The notes under the pieces were generated by a model. That model saw nothing but the letters and a program-made list of their open reading frames with translations. It made no database searches and was not told the DNA's origin. 64,000 bases of DNA, from contig NZ_CAJFDC010000024.1 of assembly GCF_904067045.1 (NCBI RefSeq), forward strand, positions 124,001 through 188,000, in the 5' to 3' direction. The position numbers were made by a program, and so were the translations under genes. Shown piece after piece: positions 7,598 through 16,048 of the stretch. Each line of letters begins with the position of its first letter. Within the stretch, counting starts at the first letter, position 1. The stretch comes from Pseudomonas sp. FEN. GTDB taxonomy: Bacteria > Pseudomonadota > Gammaproteobacteria > Pseudomonadales > Pseudomonadaceae.

Positions 7598-8349
7598 TGG
7601 GTGCTTTGCGGTTTGTCTTGACGCTGGTCTTGCTGCTGGCGGCGCCTATCGCGCTCGCCGCCGATCCATTGTCGATCCCGGCGATCACCCTTGGCACCGG
7701 GGCCAACGGCCAGCAGGAATATTCGGTCAACCTGCAAATCCTGCTGATCATGACGGCGCTGAGTTTTATCCCGGCATTCGTCATGCTGATGACCAGCTTT
7801 ACCCGCATCATCATTGTCTTTTCGATCCTGCGTCAGGCCCTGGGCCTGCAACAGACGCCCTCGAACCAGATCCTCACCGGCATGGCGCTGTTCCTGACCA
7901 TGTTCATCATGGCGCCGGTCTTCGACAAGGTGAACCATGACGCCCTGCAACCTTACCTGGCCGAGAAAATGACGGCCCAGGATGCGGTGCTCAAGGCCGA
8001 GGGGCCGATCAAGGACTTCATGCTGGCGCAGACCCGCAGCAGCGACCTGGAGCTGTTCATGCGCCTGTCCAAGCGCACCGACATCGCCACGCCCGACCAG
8101 GCACCGCTGACCATTGTCGTGCCGGCCTTCGTGACCTCGGAATTGAAGACCGCGTTCCAGATCGGCTTCATGATCTTCATTCCCTTCCTGATCATCGACC
8201 TGGTAGTGGCCAGTGTGCTGATGGCCATGGGGATGATGATGCTGTCGCCGCTGATTATTTCCCTGCCGTTCAAGATCATGCTGTTCGTGCTGGTGGATGG
8301 CTGGGCACTGATCATCGGTACCTTGGCCAGCAGTTTTGGCGGTGTCTAG
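7594..8349 (+). CDS. fliP: Flagellar type III export gate protein FliP
   Basis: FliP forms the pentameric core of the export gate together with FliQ and FliR. The 251-residue product has a cleavable signal peptide (about 1-22, ending ALAADP), which is usual for FliP. It has about four membrane segments and family motifs such as MTSFTRIIIVFSILRQALG near residues 67-85 and VVPAFVTSELKTAFQIGF in the centre. All parts of the family are present. It lies in the fliO-fliP-fliQ-fliR order. Confidence 0.98.
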   Translation: MMGALRFVLTLVLLLAAPIALAADPLSIPAITLGTGANGQQEYSVNLQILLIMTALSFIPAFVMLMTSFTRIIIVFSILRQALGLQQTPSNQILTGMALFLTMFIMAPVFDKVNHDALQPYLAEKMTAQDAVLKAEGPIKDFMLAQTRSSDLELFMRLSKRTDIATPDQAPLTIVVPAFVTSELKTAFQIGFMIFIPFLIIDLVVASVLMAMGMMMLSPLIISLPFKIMLFVLVDGWALIIGTLASSFGGV

Positions 8350-8364
8350 AGCGAGTGATGTGCA

Positions 8365-8634
8365 ATGACTCCTGAAGTCGCAGTCGACATATTCCGCGAT
8401 GCCCTCTGGCTGACCACCCTGATGGTCGCGGTGCTGGTGATCCCGAGCCTGTTGGTGGGGTTGGTGGTGGCGATGTTCCAGGCCGCCACCCAGATCAACG
8501 AACAGACCCTCAGCTTCCTGCCGCGCCTGCTGGTGATGCTGATCACCCTGATCGTCGCCGGTCCGTGGCTGGTGCAGAAGTTCATGGAATACATCCTGTC
8601 GCTGTACGGCAGCATTCCGCAGGTCATCGGCTGA
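8365..8634 (+). CDS. fliQ: Flagellar export gate protein FliQ
   Basis: FliQ is a small two-helix membrane protein that packs around the FliP-FliR pore. The 89-residue product has two hydrophobic helices at about 17-40 and 51-72 and the conserved segment FQAATQINEQTLSFLPR between them. Length and motif are exactly those of the family. FliR begins one base after its stop codon. Confidence 0.98.
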   Translation: MTPEVAVDIFRDALWLTTLMVAVLVIPSLLVGLVVAMFQAATQINEQTLSFLPRLLVMLITLIVAGPWLVQKFMEYILSLYGSIPQVIG

Positions 8635-8635
8635 C

Positions 8636-9418
8636 ATGTCGCTGCTCGCGCTGACCGACACGCAGATCAGCAGCTGGGTCGCGAGCTTCATGCTGCCGAT
8701 GTTCCGGGTCGGCGCGGTGATCATGACCATGCCGATCTTCGGAACCACCCTGGTGCCGCGGCGGATACGCATGTACTTCATCCTGGCAATCACCGTGGTC
8801 ATCACGCCGGGTCTGCCGCCGATGCCCGAAGTGCATCCGCTGGATCTGAGCGGGCTGCTGCTGATTGCCGAGCAGATCATCTTCGGCGCCTTGCTCGGCC
8901 TGTCCCTGCAGTTGTTTTTCCAGGCCTTCGTGGTGGCCGGACAGATTATCGCGGTCCAGATGGGCATGGGCTTCGCCTCCATGGTCGACCCGGTCAACGG
9001 TGTTTCGGCGGCGGTGATCGGGCAATTTTTCACCATGCTGGTGACGCTGATGTTCCTGGCCATGAATGGCCATCTGGTGGTCCTCGAGGTGCTGACCGAG
9101 AGCTTCACCACCTTTCCGGTGGGCAGCGGGCTGTCGACCACGGATTTCTGGGAAATCTCCGGCAAGCTCGGCTGGGTGCTCGGGGCGGCGTTGGTATTGG
9201 TGCTGCCGGCGATCACCGCGTTGCTGGTGGTGAACATCGCTTTCGGCATCATGACCCGCGCCGCGCCGCAACTGAACATCTTCTCCATCGGTTTCCCGTT
9301 GATCCTGGTGTTGGGGATGTTCATCCTCTGGATCAGCCTGGGGGACATTCTCAACCAGTATCAACCGCTGGCCGTCGAGGCCCTGCAGTTTTTACGTGCA
9401 CTGGCACGGGCGCGCTGA
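8636..9418 (+). CDS. fliR: Flagellar export gate protein FliR
   Basis: FliR completes the helical FliP5-FliQ4-FliR1 export gate. The 260-residue product is highly hydrophobic, with about six predicted membrane segments and a conserved central part reading GFASMVDPVNGVSAAVIGQF. Its length matches the family (about 255-265). The stop lies 3 bases before the flhB start, so the genes are clearly co-transcribed. Confidence 0.97.
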   Translation: MSLLALTDTQISSWVASFMLPMFRVGAVIMTMPIFGTTLVPRRIRMYFILAITVVITPGLPPMPEVHPLDLSGLLLIAEQIIFGALLGLSLQLFFQAFVVAGQIIAVQMGMGFASMVDPVNGVSAAVIGQFFTMLVTLMFLAMNGHLVVLEVLTESFTTFPVGSGLSTTDFWEISGKLGWVLGAALVLVLPAITALLVVNIAFGIMTRAAPQLNIFSIGFPLILVLGMFILWISLGDILNQYQPLAVEALQFLRALARAR

Positions 9419-9421
9419 GCC

Positions 9422-10561
9422 ATGGCCGAGAGCGAGAGTGGTCAGGACAAGACAGAAGACCCCACGGACAAAAAGAAAAGAGATGCCCGGGAGAAGGGTG
9501 AGGTTGCCCGCTCCAAGGAACTCAATACCTTTGCCGTGATGATGGCTGGCGCCGGTGCCTTGCTGGTGTTCGGCGGCGCCCTGGCCCAGCAGATGGCTGA
9601 GTTGATGCGCCTGAACTTCAGCCTGACCCGGGAAGTGGTGGTCGACCAGCGCTACATGGGGATTTTCCTCATGCACTCCGGGGAAATTGCGATCTGGGCG
9701 GTGCAGCCGATCCTGCTGAGCATTCTGCTTGCCGCTCTTATCGGGCCGATCTCCCTCGGTGGTTGGTTGTTCTCTGCCGGTACCATGGCGCCGAAGTTCA
9801 GTCGGATGAACCCCTTGGCGGGGATCAAGCGGATGTTCTCGACCAAGGCGCTGATGGAGCTGCTCAAGGCTATCGGCAAGTTCGTCATCGTCCTGTTCGT
9901 CGGGTTGTCGGTGTTGTCTTCGGATATCGATGACCTGGTGCGTATTGCCCATGAACCACTGGAGATGGCGATCATTCACAGTCTGCAGGTGGTGGGCTGG
10001 AGCACCTTGTGGATGTCATTGGGGCTGTTGATCATTGCCGCGGTGGATGTGCCGGTGCAGCTCTATGAAGCCCATCAGCGGCTGCTGATGACCAAGCAGG
10101 AAGTGCGTGACGAGCACAAGGACCAGGAGGGGCGGCCGGAGGTCAAGCAGCGGATTCGCCAGTTGCAGCGCGAAATGTCCCAGCGGCGGATGATGGCGGC
10201 GATCCCCGAGGCGGATGTGGTGATCACCAACCCGACCCACTATGCCGTGGCGCTCAAATACGACGCGGAGAAGGGTGGCGCGCCAGTGCTGCTGGCCAAG
10301 GGCAGCGACTTCCTGGCCTTGAAGATCCGCGAGATCGCCGTCGAGCACGACATCATGCTGCTCGAATCGCCGGCCCTGGCGCGTTCGATCTACTACTCCA
10401 CCGAATTGGAGCAGGAGATTCCGGCGGGCCTGTACCTGGCGGTGGCGCAGGTGCTGGCGTATGTCTATCAGATCCGCCAGCACCGCGCTGGCAAGGGCAA
10501 GCGCCCGGACCCGCTCAAGGGCGACCTGCCGATTCCACCGGATCTGCGCCGCGATTCCTGA
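9422..10561 (+). CDS. flhB: Flagellar export switch protein FlhB
   Basis: FlhB sets the substrate specificity of the export apparatus and changes state when FliK reports a full-length hook. The 379-residue protein has the conserved N-terminal segment GQDKTEDPTDKKK. Four membrane segments lie at about 30-205, followed by a long helix. The cytoplasmic autocleavage domain has its NPTH site at N270 (ITNPTHYAVALKY). The C-terminal tail is somewhat extended (KRPDPLKGDLPIP). It is the last gene of the fliL operon, and a REP remnant and a new sigma-54 promoter follow before flhA. Confidence 0.98.
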   Translation: MAESESGQDKTEDPTDKKKRDAREKGEVARSKELNTFAVMMAGAGALLVFGGALAQQMAELMRLNFSLTREVVVDQRYMGIFLMHSGEIAIWAVQPILLSILLAALIGPISLGGWLFSAGTMAPKFSRMNPLAGIKRMFSTKALMELLKAIGKFVIVLFVGLSVLSSDIDDLVRIAHEPLEMAIIHSLQVVGWSTLWMSLGLLIIAAVDVPVQLYEAHQRLLMTKQEVRDEHKDQEGRPEVKQRIRQLQREMSQRRMMAAIPEADVVITNPTHYAVALKYDAEKGGAPVLLAKGSDFLALKIREIAVEHDIMLLESPALARSIYYSTELEQEIPAGLYLAVAQVLAYVYQIRQHRAGKGKRPDPLKGDLPIPPDLRRDS

Positions 10562-10565
10562 TCGT

Positions 10566-10620
10566 TCATCGTCAAGCCGGCTCCCACGGGTTTGTGGCGT
10601 CCATCGGCCTCCTGCCACAA
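10566..10620. repeat. Solitary REP remnant and inverted repeat downstream of flhB
   Basis: TCATCGTCAAGCCGGCTCCCAC (10566-10587) resembles a single half of the fluorescens-group REP unit. Immediately after it, TTGTGGC (10592-10598) and GCCACAA (10614-10620) form a 7-bp inverted repeat. Neither has a T-run, so any role in termination is uncertain. Confidence 0.5.
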
Positions 10621-10643
10621 GCATTTATGTGTCCTCGCCAGAG

Positions 10644-10660
10644 TTGGAAGGCTTCTTGCA
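10644..10660 (+). promoter_or_regulatory. Sigma-54 (RpoN) promoter of flhA
   Basis: TTGGAAGGCTTCTTGCA has GG (10646-10647) and GC (10658-10659) exactly 10 bases apart, with the TTGCA -12 box intact. The -24 box is TGGAAGG instead of TGGCACG. The expected start is near 10670, about 50 bases before the flhA GTG. An RpoN/FleQ promoter for flhA is established for P. aeruginosa. Confidence 0.65.
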
Positions 10661-10720
10661 AAGGCTGGCCTATGGCGCTTGTGGCGTCAAAAGTTTGCTT
10701 CAAGGTGACGAGGAATACCG

Positions 10721-12850
10721 GTGGATCGCTCTCAACTTCTCAACTCCGCGCGCAGTAACCTGAGTAGCCTCGGCCGGGGTAACCTGGGTGTGCCGGTGCT
10801 GCTGTTGGTCATGCTGGCGATGATGATGTTGCCGGTGCCGGCGTTCCTGCTGGATGTGTTCTTCACCTTCAACATCGCCTTGTCGATTGTCGTCCTGCTG
10901 GTCTGCGTCTATGCCCTGCGGCCGCTGGACTTCGCGGTGTTCCCGACCATCCTGCTGATCGCCACGCTGTTGCGCCTGGCCTTGAACGTGGCCTCGACCC
11001 GGGTGGTCATGCTCCATGGCCAGGAGGGCCATGCCGCGGCCGGTAAGGTGATCCAGGCCTTCGGTGAGGTGGTGATCGGCGGCAACTACGTGGTCGGTAT
11101 CGTCGTCTTCGCGATCTTGATGATCATCAACTTCGTCGTGGTCACCAAGGGCGCCGGACGGATTTCCGAGGTGAGCGCGCGTTTCACTCTCGATGCGATG
11201 CCCGGCAAGCAGATGGCTATCGACGCCGACCTCAACGCCGGCCTGATCGATCAGCCGCAAGCCAAGCTGCGTCGTCTGGAGGTTGCCCAGGAAGCCGAGT
11301 TCTACGGCTCCATGGACGGTGCCAGCAAATTCGTCCGCGGTGACGCCGTCGCCGGCCTGCTGATCCTGTTCATCAACCTGATCGGCGGCATGGCGGTCGG
11401 GATCTTCCAGCATCACATGAGTTTTGCCGACGCCGGCAAGGTCTACGCCTTGTTGACCATTGGTGACGGTTTGGTGGCGCAATTGCCATCGCTGTTGTTA
11501 TCCACGGCGGCGGCGATCATGGTGACCCGGGCTTCCGGCTCGGAAGACATGGGCAAGCAGATCAGCCGGCAGATGTTCGCCTCGCCCAAGGCGCTTGGTG
11601 TTGCCGCCGGCCTGATGGCGGTGATGGGCCTGGTGCCGGGCATGCCGCACTTTTCCTTTATCAGCCTGGCCGCCGTTGCCGGTGGCATGGCTTATATGGT
11701 CTGGAAAAAACAGAATGTTGCCAAGGTCCAGGCCCTGGCCGAAGTCCAGCGCCAGCAGGAGCTGCTGCCGTCGCCAGCGCGAGCCATGGAAACCAAGGAG
11801 CTGGGTTGGGACGACGTCAGTCCCATCGACATGATCGGCCTGGAAGTCGGTTATCGCCTGATTCCGCTGGTGGATCGCAACCAGGGCGGGCAGTTGCTGG
11901 CGCGGATCAAGGGGGTGCGCAAGAAGCTCTCCCAGGACCTGGGCTTCCTGATGCCCACTGTGCATATTCGTGACAACCTCGACCTGGCCCCCAGTGCCTA
12001 TCGCCTGACCCTGATGGGCGTGACCCTGGCCGAAGCCGAGATTTACCCGGATCGCGAGCTGGCGATCAACCCTGGCCAGGTTTACGGCACGCTCAACGGG
12101 ATTACCGCCAAGGACCCGGCCTTTGGCCTGGAAGCCGTGTGGATCGAGGTCAGCCAGCGTTCCCAGGCCCAGTCCCTCGGCTATACCGTGGTCGACGCCA
12201 GTACCGTTGTGGCGACGCACCTCAACCAGATTCTCTACAAGCATTCCAGCGAACTGATCGGCCACGAGGAAGTTCAACAGCTCATGCAATTGCTGGCCAA
12301 AGGCTCGCCGAAGCTGGCTGAAGAGTTGGTGCCGGGGATCATTTCCCTGTCGCAATTGCTCAAGGTGTTGCAAGCCTTGCTGGCCGAACACGTGCCGGTC
12401 CGCGATATCCGCAGCATTGCCGAGGCAATCGCAAACAATGCCTCCAAGAGTCAAGATACTGCCGCTATGGTTGCCGCGGTGCGCGTCGGATTGTCCCGTG
12501 CAATCGTCCAAAGCATTGTAGGGCTTGAGTCCGAGCTGCCTGTGATCACCTTGGAGCCAAGGTTGGAACAAATATTGCTCAATAGTCTGCAGAAGGCCGG
12601 ACAAGGTTCGGAAGAAGGCGTTCTTCTGGAACCGAGCATGGCTGAAAAACTCCAGCGTTCGCTGATCGACGCCGCCCAGCGCCAGGAAATGCAAGGGCAG
12701 CCGGTGATCCTGCTGGTAGCTGGACCGGTTCGCGCGATGCTTTCGCGGTTTGGGCGACTGGCGGTGCCAAGTCTGCACGTACTGGCCTACCAGGAAATCC
12801 CGGACAACAAGCAAGTGACCATCGTTGCGACAGTAGGGCCCAACGGCTGA
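10721..12850 (+). CDS. flhA: Flagellar export protein FlhA
   Basis: FlhA is the largest export-gate component. It forms a nonameric ring that binds chaperone-substrate complexes and uses the proton motive force. The 709-residue product has eight membrane segments in residues 30-330 and the conserved FHIPEP-type loop region between them (FAILMIINFVVVTKGAGRIS and ARFTLDAMPGKQMAIDADL). The cytoplasmic domain covers about 360-700. The start is GTG at 10721, supported by GACGAGGA just upstream. It heads the flhA-flhF-fleN-fliA group. Confidence 0.98.
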   Translation: MDRSQLLNSARSNLSSLGRGNLGVPVLLLVMLAMMMLPVPAFLLDVFFTFNIALSIVVLLVCVYALRPLDFAVFPTILLIATLLRLALNVASTRVVMLHGQEGHAAAGKVIQAFGEVVIGGNYVVGIVVFAILMIINFVVVTKGAGRISEVSARFTLDAMPGKQMAIDADLNAGLIDQPQAKLRRLEVAQEAEFYGSMDGASKFVRGDAVAGLLILFINLIGGMAVGIFQHHMSFADAGKVYALLTIGDGLVAQLPSLLLSTAAAIMVTRASGSEDMGKQISRQMFASPKALGVAAGLMAVMGLVPGMPHFSFISLAAVAGGMAYMVWKKQNVAKVQALAEVQRQQELLPSPARAMETKELGWDDVSPIDMIGLEVGYRLIPLVDRNQGGQLLARIKGVRKKLSQDLGFLMPTVHIRDNLDLAPSAYRLTLMGVTLAEAEIYPDRELAINPGQVYGTLNGITAKDPAFGLEAVWIEVSQRSQAQSLGYTVVDASTVVATHLNQILYKHSSELIGHEEVQQLMQLLAKGSPKLAEELVPGIISLSQLLKVLQALLAEHVPVRDIRSIAEAIANNASKSQDTAAMVAAVRVGLSRAIVQSIVGLESELPVITLEPRLEQILLNSLQKAGQGSEEGVLLEPSMAEKLQRSLIDAAQRQEMQGQPVILLVAGPVRAMLSRFGRLAVPSLHVLAYQEIPDNKQVTIVATVGPNG

Positions 12851-12861
12851 GGTAGTGGGTT

Positions 12862-14184
12862 ATGCAAGTTAAGCGTTTTTTCGCCGCCGATATGCGTCAG
12901 GCCATGAAGCTCGTTCGTGATGAGCTGGGTTCGGACGCGGCCATTATCGGCAACCGCCGGATTGCGGGCGGTGTCGAGCTGACGGCTGCCCTGGACTACA
13001 AGCTCTCGGCGCTGTCGCCGCGGGTGCCGAACATGGAGCTCGAAGACGAGCTGCGCAAGACCCAGTCGCGTATTGTCACCGCCCAGGCGGAACTGAGCCT
13101 GCGTGGCGATGGCGAGACGGCGAGCAATCGCCAGCTGTTCGCCGGCCTGCCGCTGACCGCCGCCGAACCGCTGATCGAACCGACTTTCGACGAGCCCCGG
13201 CGCCCGGCGCCAGCCCCGGTCGCCCCAGCTCCGGCGGTGGACCAGCGGGCTTTTGACTCGATGCGTTTCGAACTCAATGGCCTGCGCGAGCTGTTGGAAG
13301 TCCAACTCGGCTCCCTGGCCTGGAATCAGGTGCAAGGCCGTCAGCCGCAGCAGGCCAACCTCTGGCGTCGGCTGCAACGCATCGGTCTGTCCGGTCCGCT
13401 GTCGCGCGACCTGCTGGACCTGGTCACCGAGATCGACGAGCCGCGCCAGGCTTGGCGCATGCTGCTGGCGCACCTGGCGCGGATGATCGTCACACCCGAG
13501 ATCGAGCCGCTGGAAGAGGGGGGCGTGATCGCCATGGTCGGCCCCGCCGGCATGGGCAAGACCACCACCCTGGCCAAACTGGCGGCACGCTACGTGCTCA
13601 AGTATGGCGCCCAGAACATCGCGCTGGTGAGCATGGACAGCTTCCGCATCGGTGCCCAGGAGCAACTCAAGACCCTGGGACGGATCCTCAACGTGTCCGT
13701 GACCCATGTCGACCCGGGCCAGTCCCTGGCCCAGGCCCTTGATCCGCTGCTGCGCAAGCGTGTGGTGCTGATCGATACCGCCGGCCTGCAGGCCAGCGAT
13801 CCGGCATTGCGCATGCAACTGGAAAGCCTGGCCGGACGCGGGATCAAGGCGAAGAATTACCTGGTACTGGCGACGACCAGCCAGAAGCAGGTGCTGACCG
13901 CCGCCTATCACAGCTACAAGCGCTGCGGGCTGGCCGGCTGCATCCTGACTAAGCTTGATGAAACGGCGAGCCTCGGCGAAGTGCTGAGCCTGGCCATCAG
14001 TCATGAATTGCCGGTGGCCTATCTGACCGACGGGCCGCGCATTCCGGACGATCTGCACTTGCCGCGCCGGCACCAGTTGGTGTCCAGGGCGGTCAGTGTG
14101 CAAATGCAGGAAGAGCCCAGCGAGGAGGCCATGGCCGATATGTTCGCTGACATCTACCACAGTCCGTCGAAGCGGGTGGGCTGA
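12862..14184 (+). CDS. flhF: Flagellar polar-placement GTPase FlhF
   Basis: FlhF is an SRP-type GTPase that recruits the first flagellar structures to the cell pole. The 440-residue protein has a basic N-terminal domain (MQVKRFFAADMRQAMKLVRDE begins it), a proline-rich linker and an NG domain with P-loop GPAGMGKTTTLAKLA near residue 230. Further GTPase motifs are VLIDTAGL and TKLDETASLGEVL. The ATG at 12862 is 11 bases after flhA. FleN, its antagonist in flagellar number control, is encoded downstream. Confidence 0.98.
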   Translation: MQVKRFFAADMRQAMKLVRDELGSDAAIIGNRRIAGGVELTAALDYKLSALSPRVPNMELEDELRKTQSRIVTAQAELSLRGDGETASNRQLFAGLPLTAAEPLIEPTFDEPRRPAPAPVAPAPAVDQRAFDSMRFELNGLRELLEVQLGSLAWNQVQGRQPQQANLWRRLQRIGLSGPLSRDLLDLVTEIDEPRQAWRMLLAHLARMIVTPEIEPLEEGGVIAMVGPAGMGKTTTLAKLAARYVLKYGAQNIALVSMDSFRIGAQEQLKTLGRILNVSVTHVDPGQSLAQALDPLLRKRVVLIDTAGLQASDPALRMQLESLAGRGIKAKNYLVLATTSQKQVLTAAYHSYKRCGLAGCILTKLDETASLGEVLSLAISHELPVAYLTDGPRIPDDLHLPRRHQLVSRAVSVQMQEEPSEEAMADMFADIYHSPSKRVG

Positions 14185-14185
14185 G

Positions 14186-14296
14186 ATGAGTATGAAGACG
14201 TTGCAAATTACCTACATCGATGGTCTGCCACGCACTGTTCCGGCAAGTGAACGCGCAGCCACTTATGTGGCCTTCCGTCTACGCAAGACAAGGTAA
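14186..14296 (+). CDS. Possible 36-residue small protein between flhF and fleN
   Basis: A short open frame starts at ATG 14186, one base after the flhF stop, and ends 9 bases before the fleN ATG. It therefore fills almost the whole gap. The product would be basic with no membrane segment, starting MSMKTLQITYIDGLPR and ending FRLRKTR. A second in-frame ATG lies at 14192. The upstream GGGTGGG could serve as a weak ribosome-binding site. I recognise no family. The tight fit suggests translational coupling, but it may be a chance frame in a leader region of fleN. Confidence 0.35.
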   Translation: MSMKTLQITYIDGLPRTVPASERAATYVAFRLRKTR

Positions 14297-14305
14297 GAAG
14301 AGAAC

Positions 14306-15139
14306 ATGGGCAGCATGCATCCCGTACAGGTGATCGCGGTGACCGGCGGCAAGGGTGGCGTCGGGAAGACCAACGTGTCAGTGAATTTATCCCTGGCGCT
14401 GGCTGAGCTCGGCCGGCGCGTCATGCTGCTGGATGCCGATCTGGGACTGGCGAATGTCGACGTACTGCTGGGCCTGACCCCCAAGCGCACCCTGGCCGAC
14501 GTGGTCGAGGGGCGCTGCGAGCTGCGCGATGTGTTGCTGCAGGGCCCGGGTGGAATTCGCATCGTGCCGGCGGCCTCGGGGACCCAGAGCATGGTGCATC
14601 TGAGTCCGGCGCAGCATGCCGGCCTGATCCAGGCGTTCAGCGATATCGGCGACAACCTTGATGTCCTGGTGATCGACACCGCGGCGGGCATTGGCGAGTC
14701 GGTGGTCAGCTTCGTCCGCGCGGCCCAGGAAGTGCTGCTGGTGGTCTGCGACGAGCCGACTTCGATCACCGACGCCTACGCCCTGATCAAGTTGCTCAAC
14801 CGTGACTACGGGATGAACCGCTTCCGTGTGCTGGCCAACATGGCCCAGAGTCCGCAGGAAGGCCGTAACCTGTTCGCCAAGTTGACCAAGGTCACGGATC
14901 GTTTCCTGGATGTGGCCCTACAATATGTCGGCGCCGTTCCTTATGACGAGTGTGTGCGCAAGGCCGTGCAAAAGCAGCGTGCGGTCTATGAGGCATTCCC
15001 TCGTTCGAAATGTGCCTTGGCGTTCAAGGCTATCGCTCAGAAGGTCGACACCTGGCCGCTACCCGCCAACCCGCGGGGGCACTTGGAGTTTTTCGTCGAG
15101 CGTCTGGTGCATCAAACGAGTGCGGGACCGGTGCTATGA
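14306..15139 (+). CDS. fleN: Flagellar number regulator FleN (FlhG), MinD-like ATPase
   Basis: FleN is a deviant Walker A ATPase that limits flagella to the correct number. It does this by antagonising the master activator FleQ and, in pseudomonads, responds with FleQ to c-di-GMP. The 277-residue protein has the motif GGKGGVGKTNVSVNL near its start (residues 12-26), switch I and II regions including LLDADLGLANVD and VIDTAAGIGESV, and a C-terminal helix for membrane contact. The ATG at 14306 gives MGSMHPVQV; an ATG at 14315 is an alternative. Its stop overlaps the fliA start by 4 bases. Confidence 0.97.
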   Translation: MGSMHPVQVIAVTGGKGGVGKTNVSVNLSLALAELGRRVMLLDADLGLANVDVLLGLTPKRTLADVVEGRCELRDVLLQGPGGIRIVPAASGTQSMVHLSPAQHAGLIQAFSDIGDNLDVLVIDTAAGIGESVVSFVRAAQEVLLVVCDEPTSITDAYALIKLLNRDYGMNRFRVLANMAQSPQEGRNLFAKLTKVTDRFLDVALQYVGAVPYDECVRKAVQKQRAVYEAFPRSKCALAFKAIAQKVDTWPLPANPRGHLEFFVERLVHQTSAGPVL

Positions 15140-15876
15140 CTGCCAGTGGCTATCGCATGTATTCCAAGTCGTCGCGTGACAGCCAGTATGAGTTGATTGA
15201 ACGTTACGCACCGTTGGTCAAACGTATCGCTTATCATCTGCTGGCGCGGTTGCCGGCCAGTGTTCAGGTCGAGGATCTGATCCAGGCGGGTATGATCGGC
15301 CTGCTGGAAGTCTCGACCAAGTACGACTCAAGCAAAGGTGCCAGTTTCGAGACCTATGCCGGCATTCGTATCCGCGGTGCGATGCTCGATGAAGTGCGCA
15401 AGGGCGACTGGGCGCCGCGTTCGGTTCACCGCAATACCCGCATGGTCAGTGACGCAATTCGTGCAATTGAAGCAAAAACCGGCCGTGACGCTAAAGATCA
15501 CGAGGTTGCAGCCGAACTCCAATTGAGTCTCGACGATTATTACGGGATTTTGAACGATACCTTGGGCAGCCGCCTGTTCAGTTTCGACGACCTGTTGCAG
15601 GACGGCGAGCATGAAGGGCTGCACGAGGACGGCGCGACTGCTCATCTCGAACCGTCACGCGATCTGGAAGATGAACGTTTCCAGGCGGCGCTGGCGGACG
15701 CGATTGCCAATTTGCCGGAGCGTGAGCGACTGGTGTTGGCGCTGTACTACGACGAGGAACTGAACCTCAAGGAAATTGGTGAGGTGCTGGGGGTCAGCGA
15801 GTCGCGAGTCAGCCAGTTACACAGCCAGTGCGCGGCCCGCTTGCGGGGGCGTTTGGGGGAGTGGCGAGCGCGCTGA
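15136..15876 (+). CDS. fliA: RNA polymerase sigma factor FliA (sigma-28)
   Basis: FliA is the sigma factor for late flagellar, motor and chemotaxis genes and is held inactive by FlgM until the hook is finished. The 246-residue protein has region 2 (ERYAPLVKRIAYHLLARLP and EDLIQAGMIGLLEV), region 3 and a region 4 helix-turn-helix (LNLKEIGEVLGVSESRVSQL). The ATG at 15136 overlaps the fleN stop (ATGA) and gives the family-standard N-terminus; a longer upstream frame runs into fleN and is not supported. Confidence 0.98.
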   Translation: MTASGYRMYSKSSRDSQYELIERYAPLVKRIAYHLLARLPASVQVEDLIQAGMIGLLEVSTKYDSSKGASFETYAGIRIRGAMLDEVRKGDWAPRSVHRNTRMVSDAIRAIEAKTGRDAKDHEVAAELQLSLDDYYGILNDTLGSRLFSFDDLLQDGEHEGLHEDGATAHLEPSRDLEDERFQAALADAIANLPERERLVLALYYDEELNLKEIGEVLGVSESRVSQLHSQCAARLRGRLGEWRAR

Positions 15877-15878
15877 AG

Positions 15879-15896
15879 GCAGTGTGGAAACACTGC
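15879..15896 (+). terminator. Hairpin immediately after fliA
   Basis: GCAGTGT-GGAA-ACACTGC is a perfect 7-bp stem with a 4-base loop, starting 3 bases after the fliA stop codon. No U-run follows, so it is a weak terminator at best or an mRNA-stabilising hairpin. Confidence 0.4.
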
Positions 15897-15992
15897 GAAC
15901 GAGACTGGCATGGCGTTTGACGCCCTGTCGGTGACTCGGCCGGATGGGGTTTCCATGCAGTCGTCGAGTGCTGTGCCGGATTGATTGAACAG

Positions 15993-16016
15993 CGCGTTCA
16001 GGTGCTGAACGCGTTT
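15993..16016 (+). terminator. Hairpin with short T-run in the cheY leader
   Basis: CGCGTTCAG-GTG-CTGAACGCG is a perfect 9-bp stem with a 3-base loop, followed by TTT at 16014-16016. It lies 20-30 bases before the translation start of cheY. It could end fliA transcripts or act as an attenuator or stabilising element in the cheY leader, depending on where the cheY promoter lies. Confidence 0.5.
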
Positions 16017-16048
16017 AAGACTGCTTGGAGGTCGAATTGGACAAGAAC

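Noticed and set aside
7558..9354. 598-codon minus-strand open frame opposite fliP-fliQ-fliR
   Set aside because: Low-complexity His/Gln/Asp-rich shadow of well-identified flagellar genes; no ribosome-binding site or similarity.
15929..15944. TGGCATGGCGTTTGAC as a sigma-54 site of cheY
   Set aside because: The -12 dinucleotide is GA instead of GC; the site is not acceptable.
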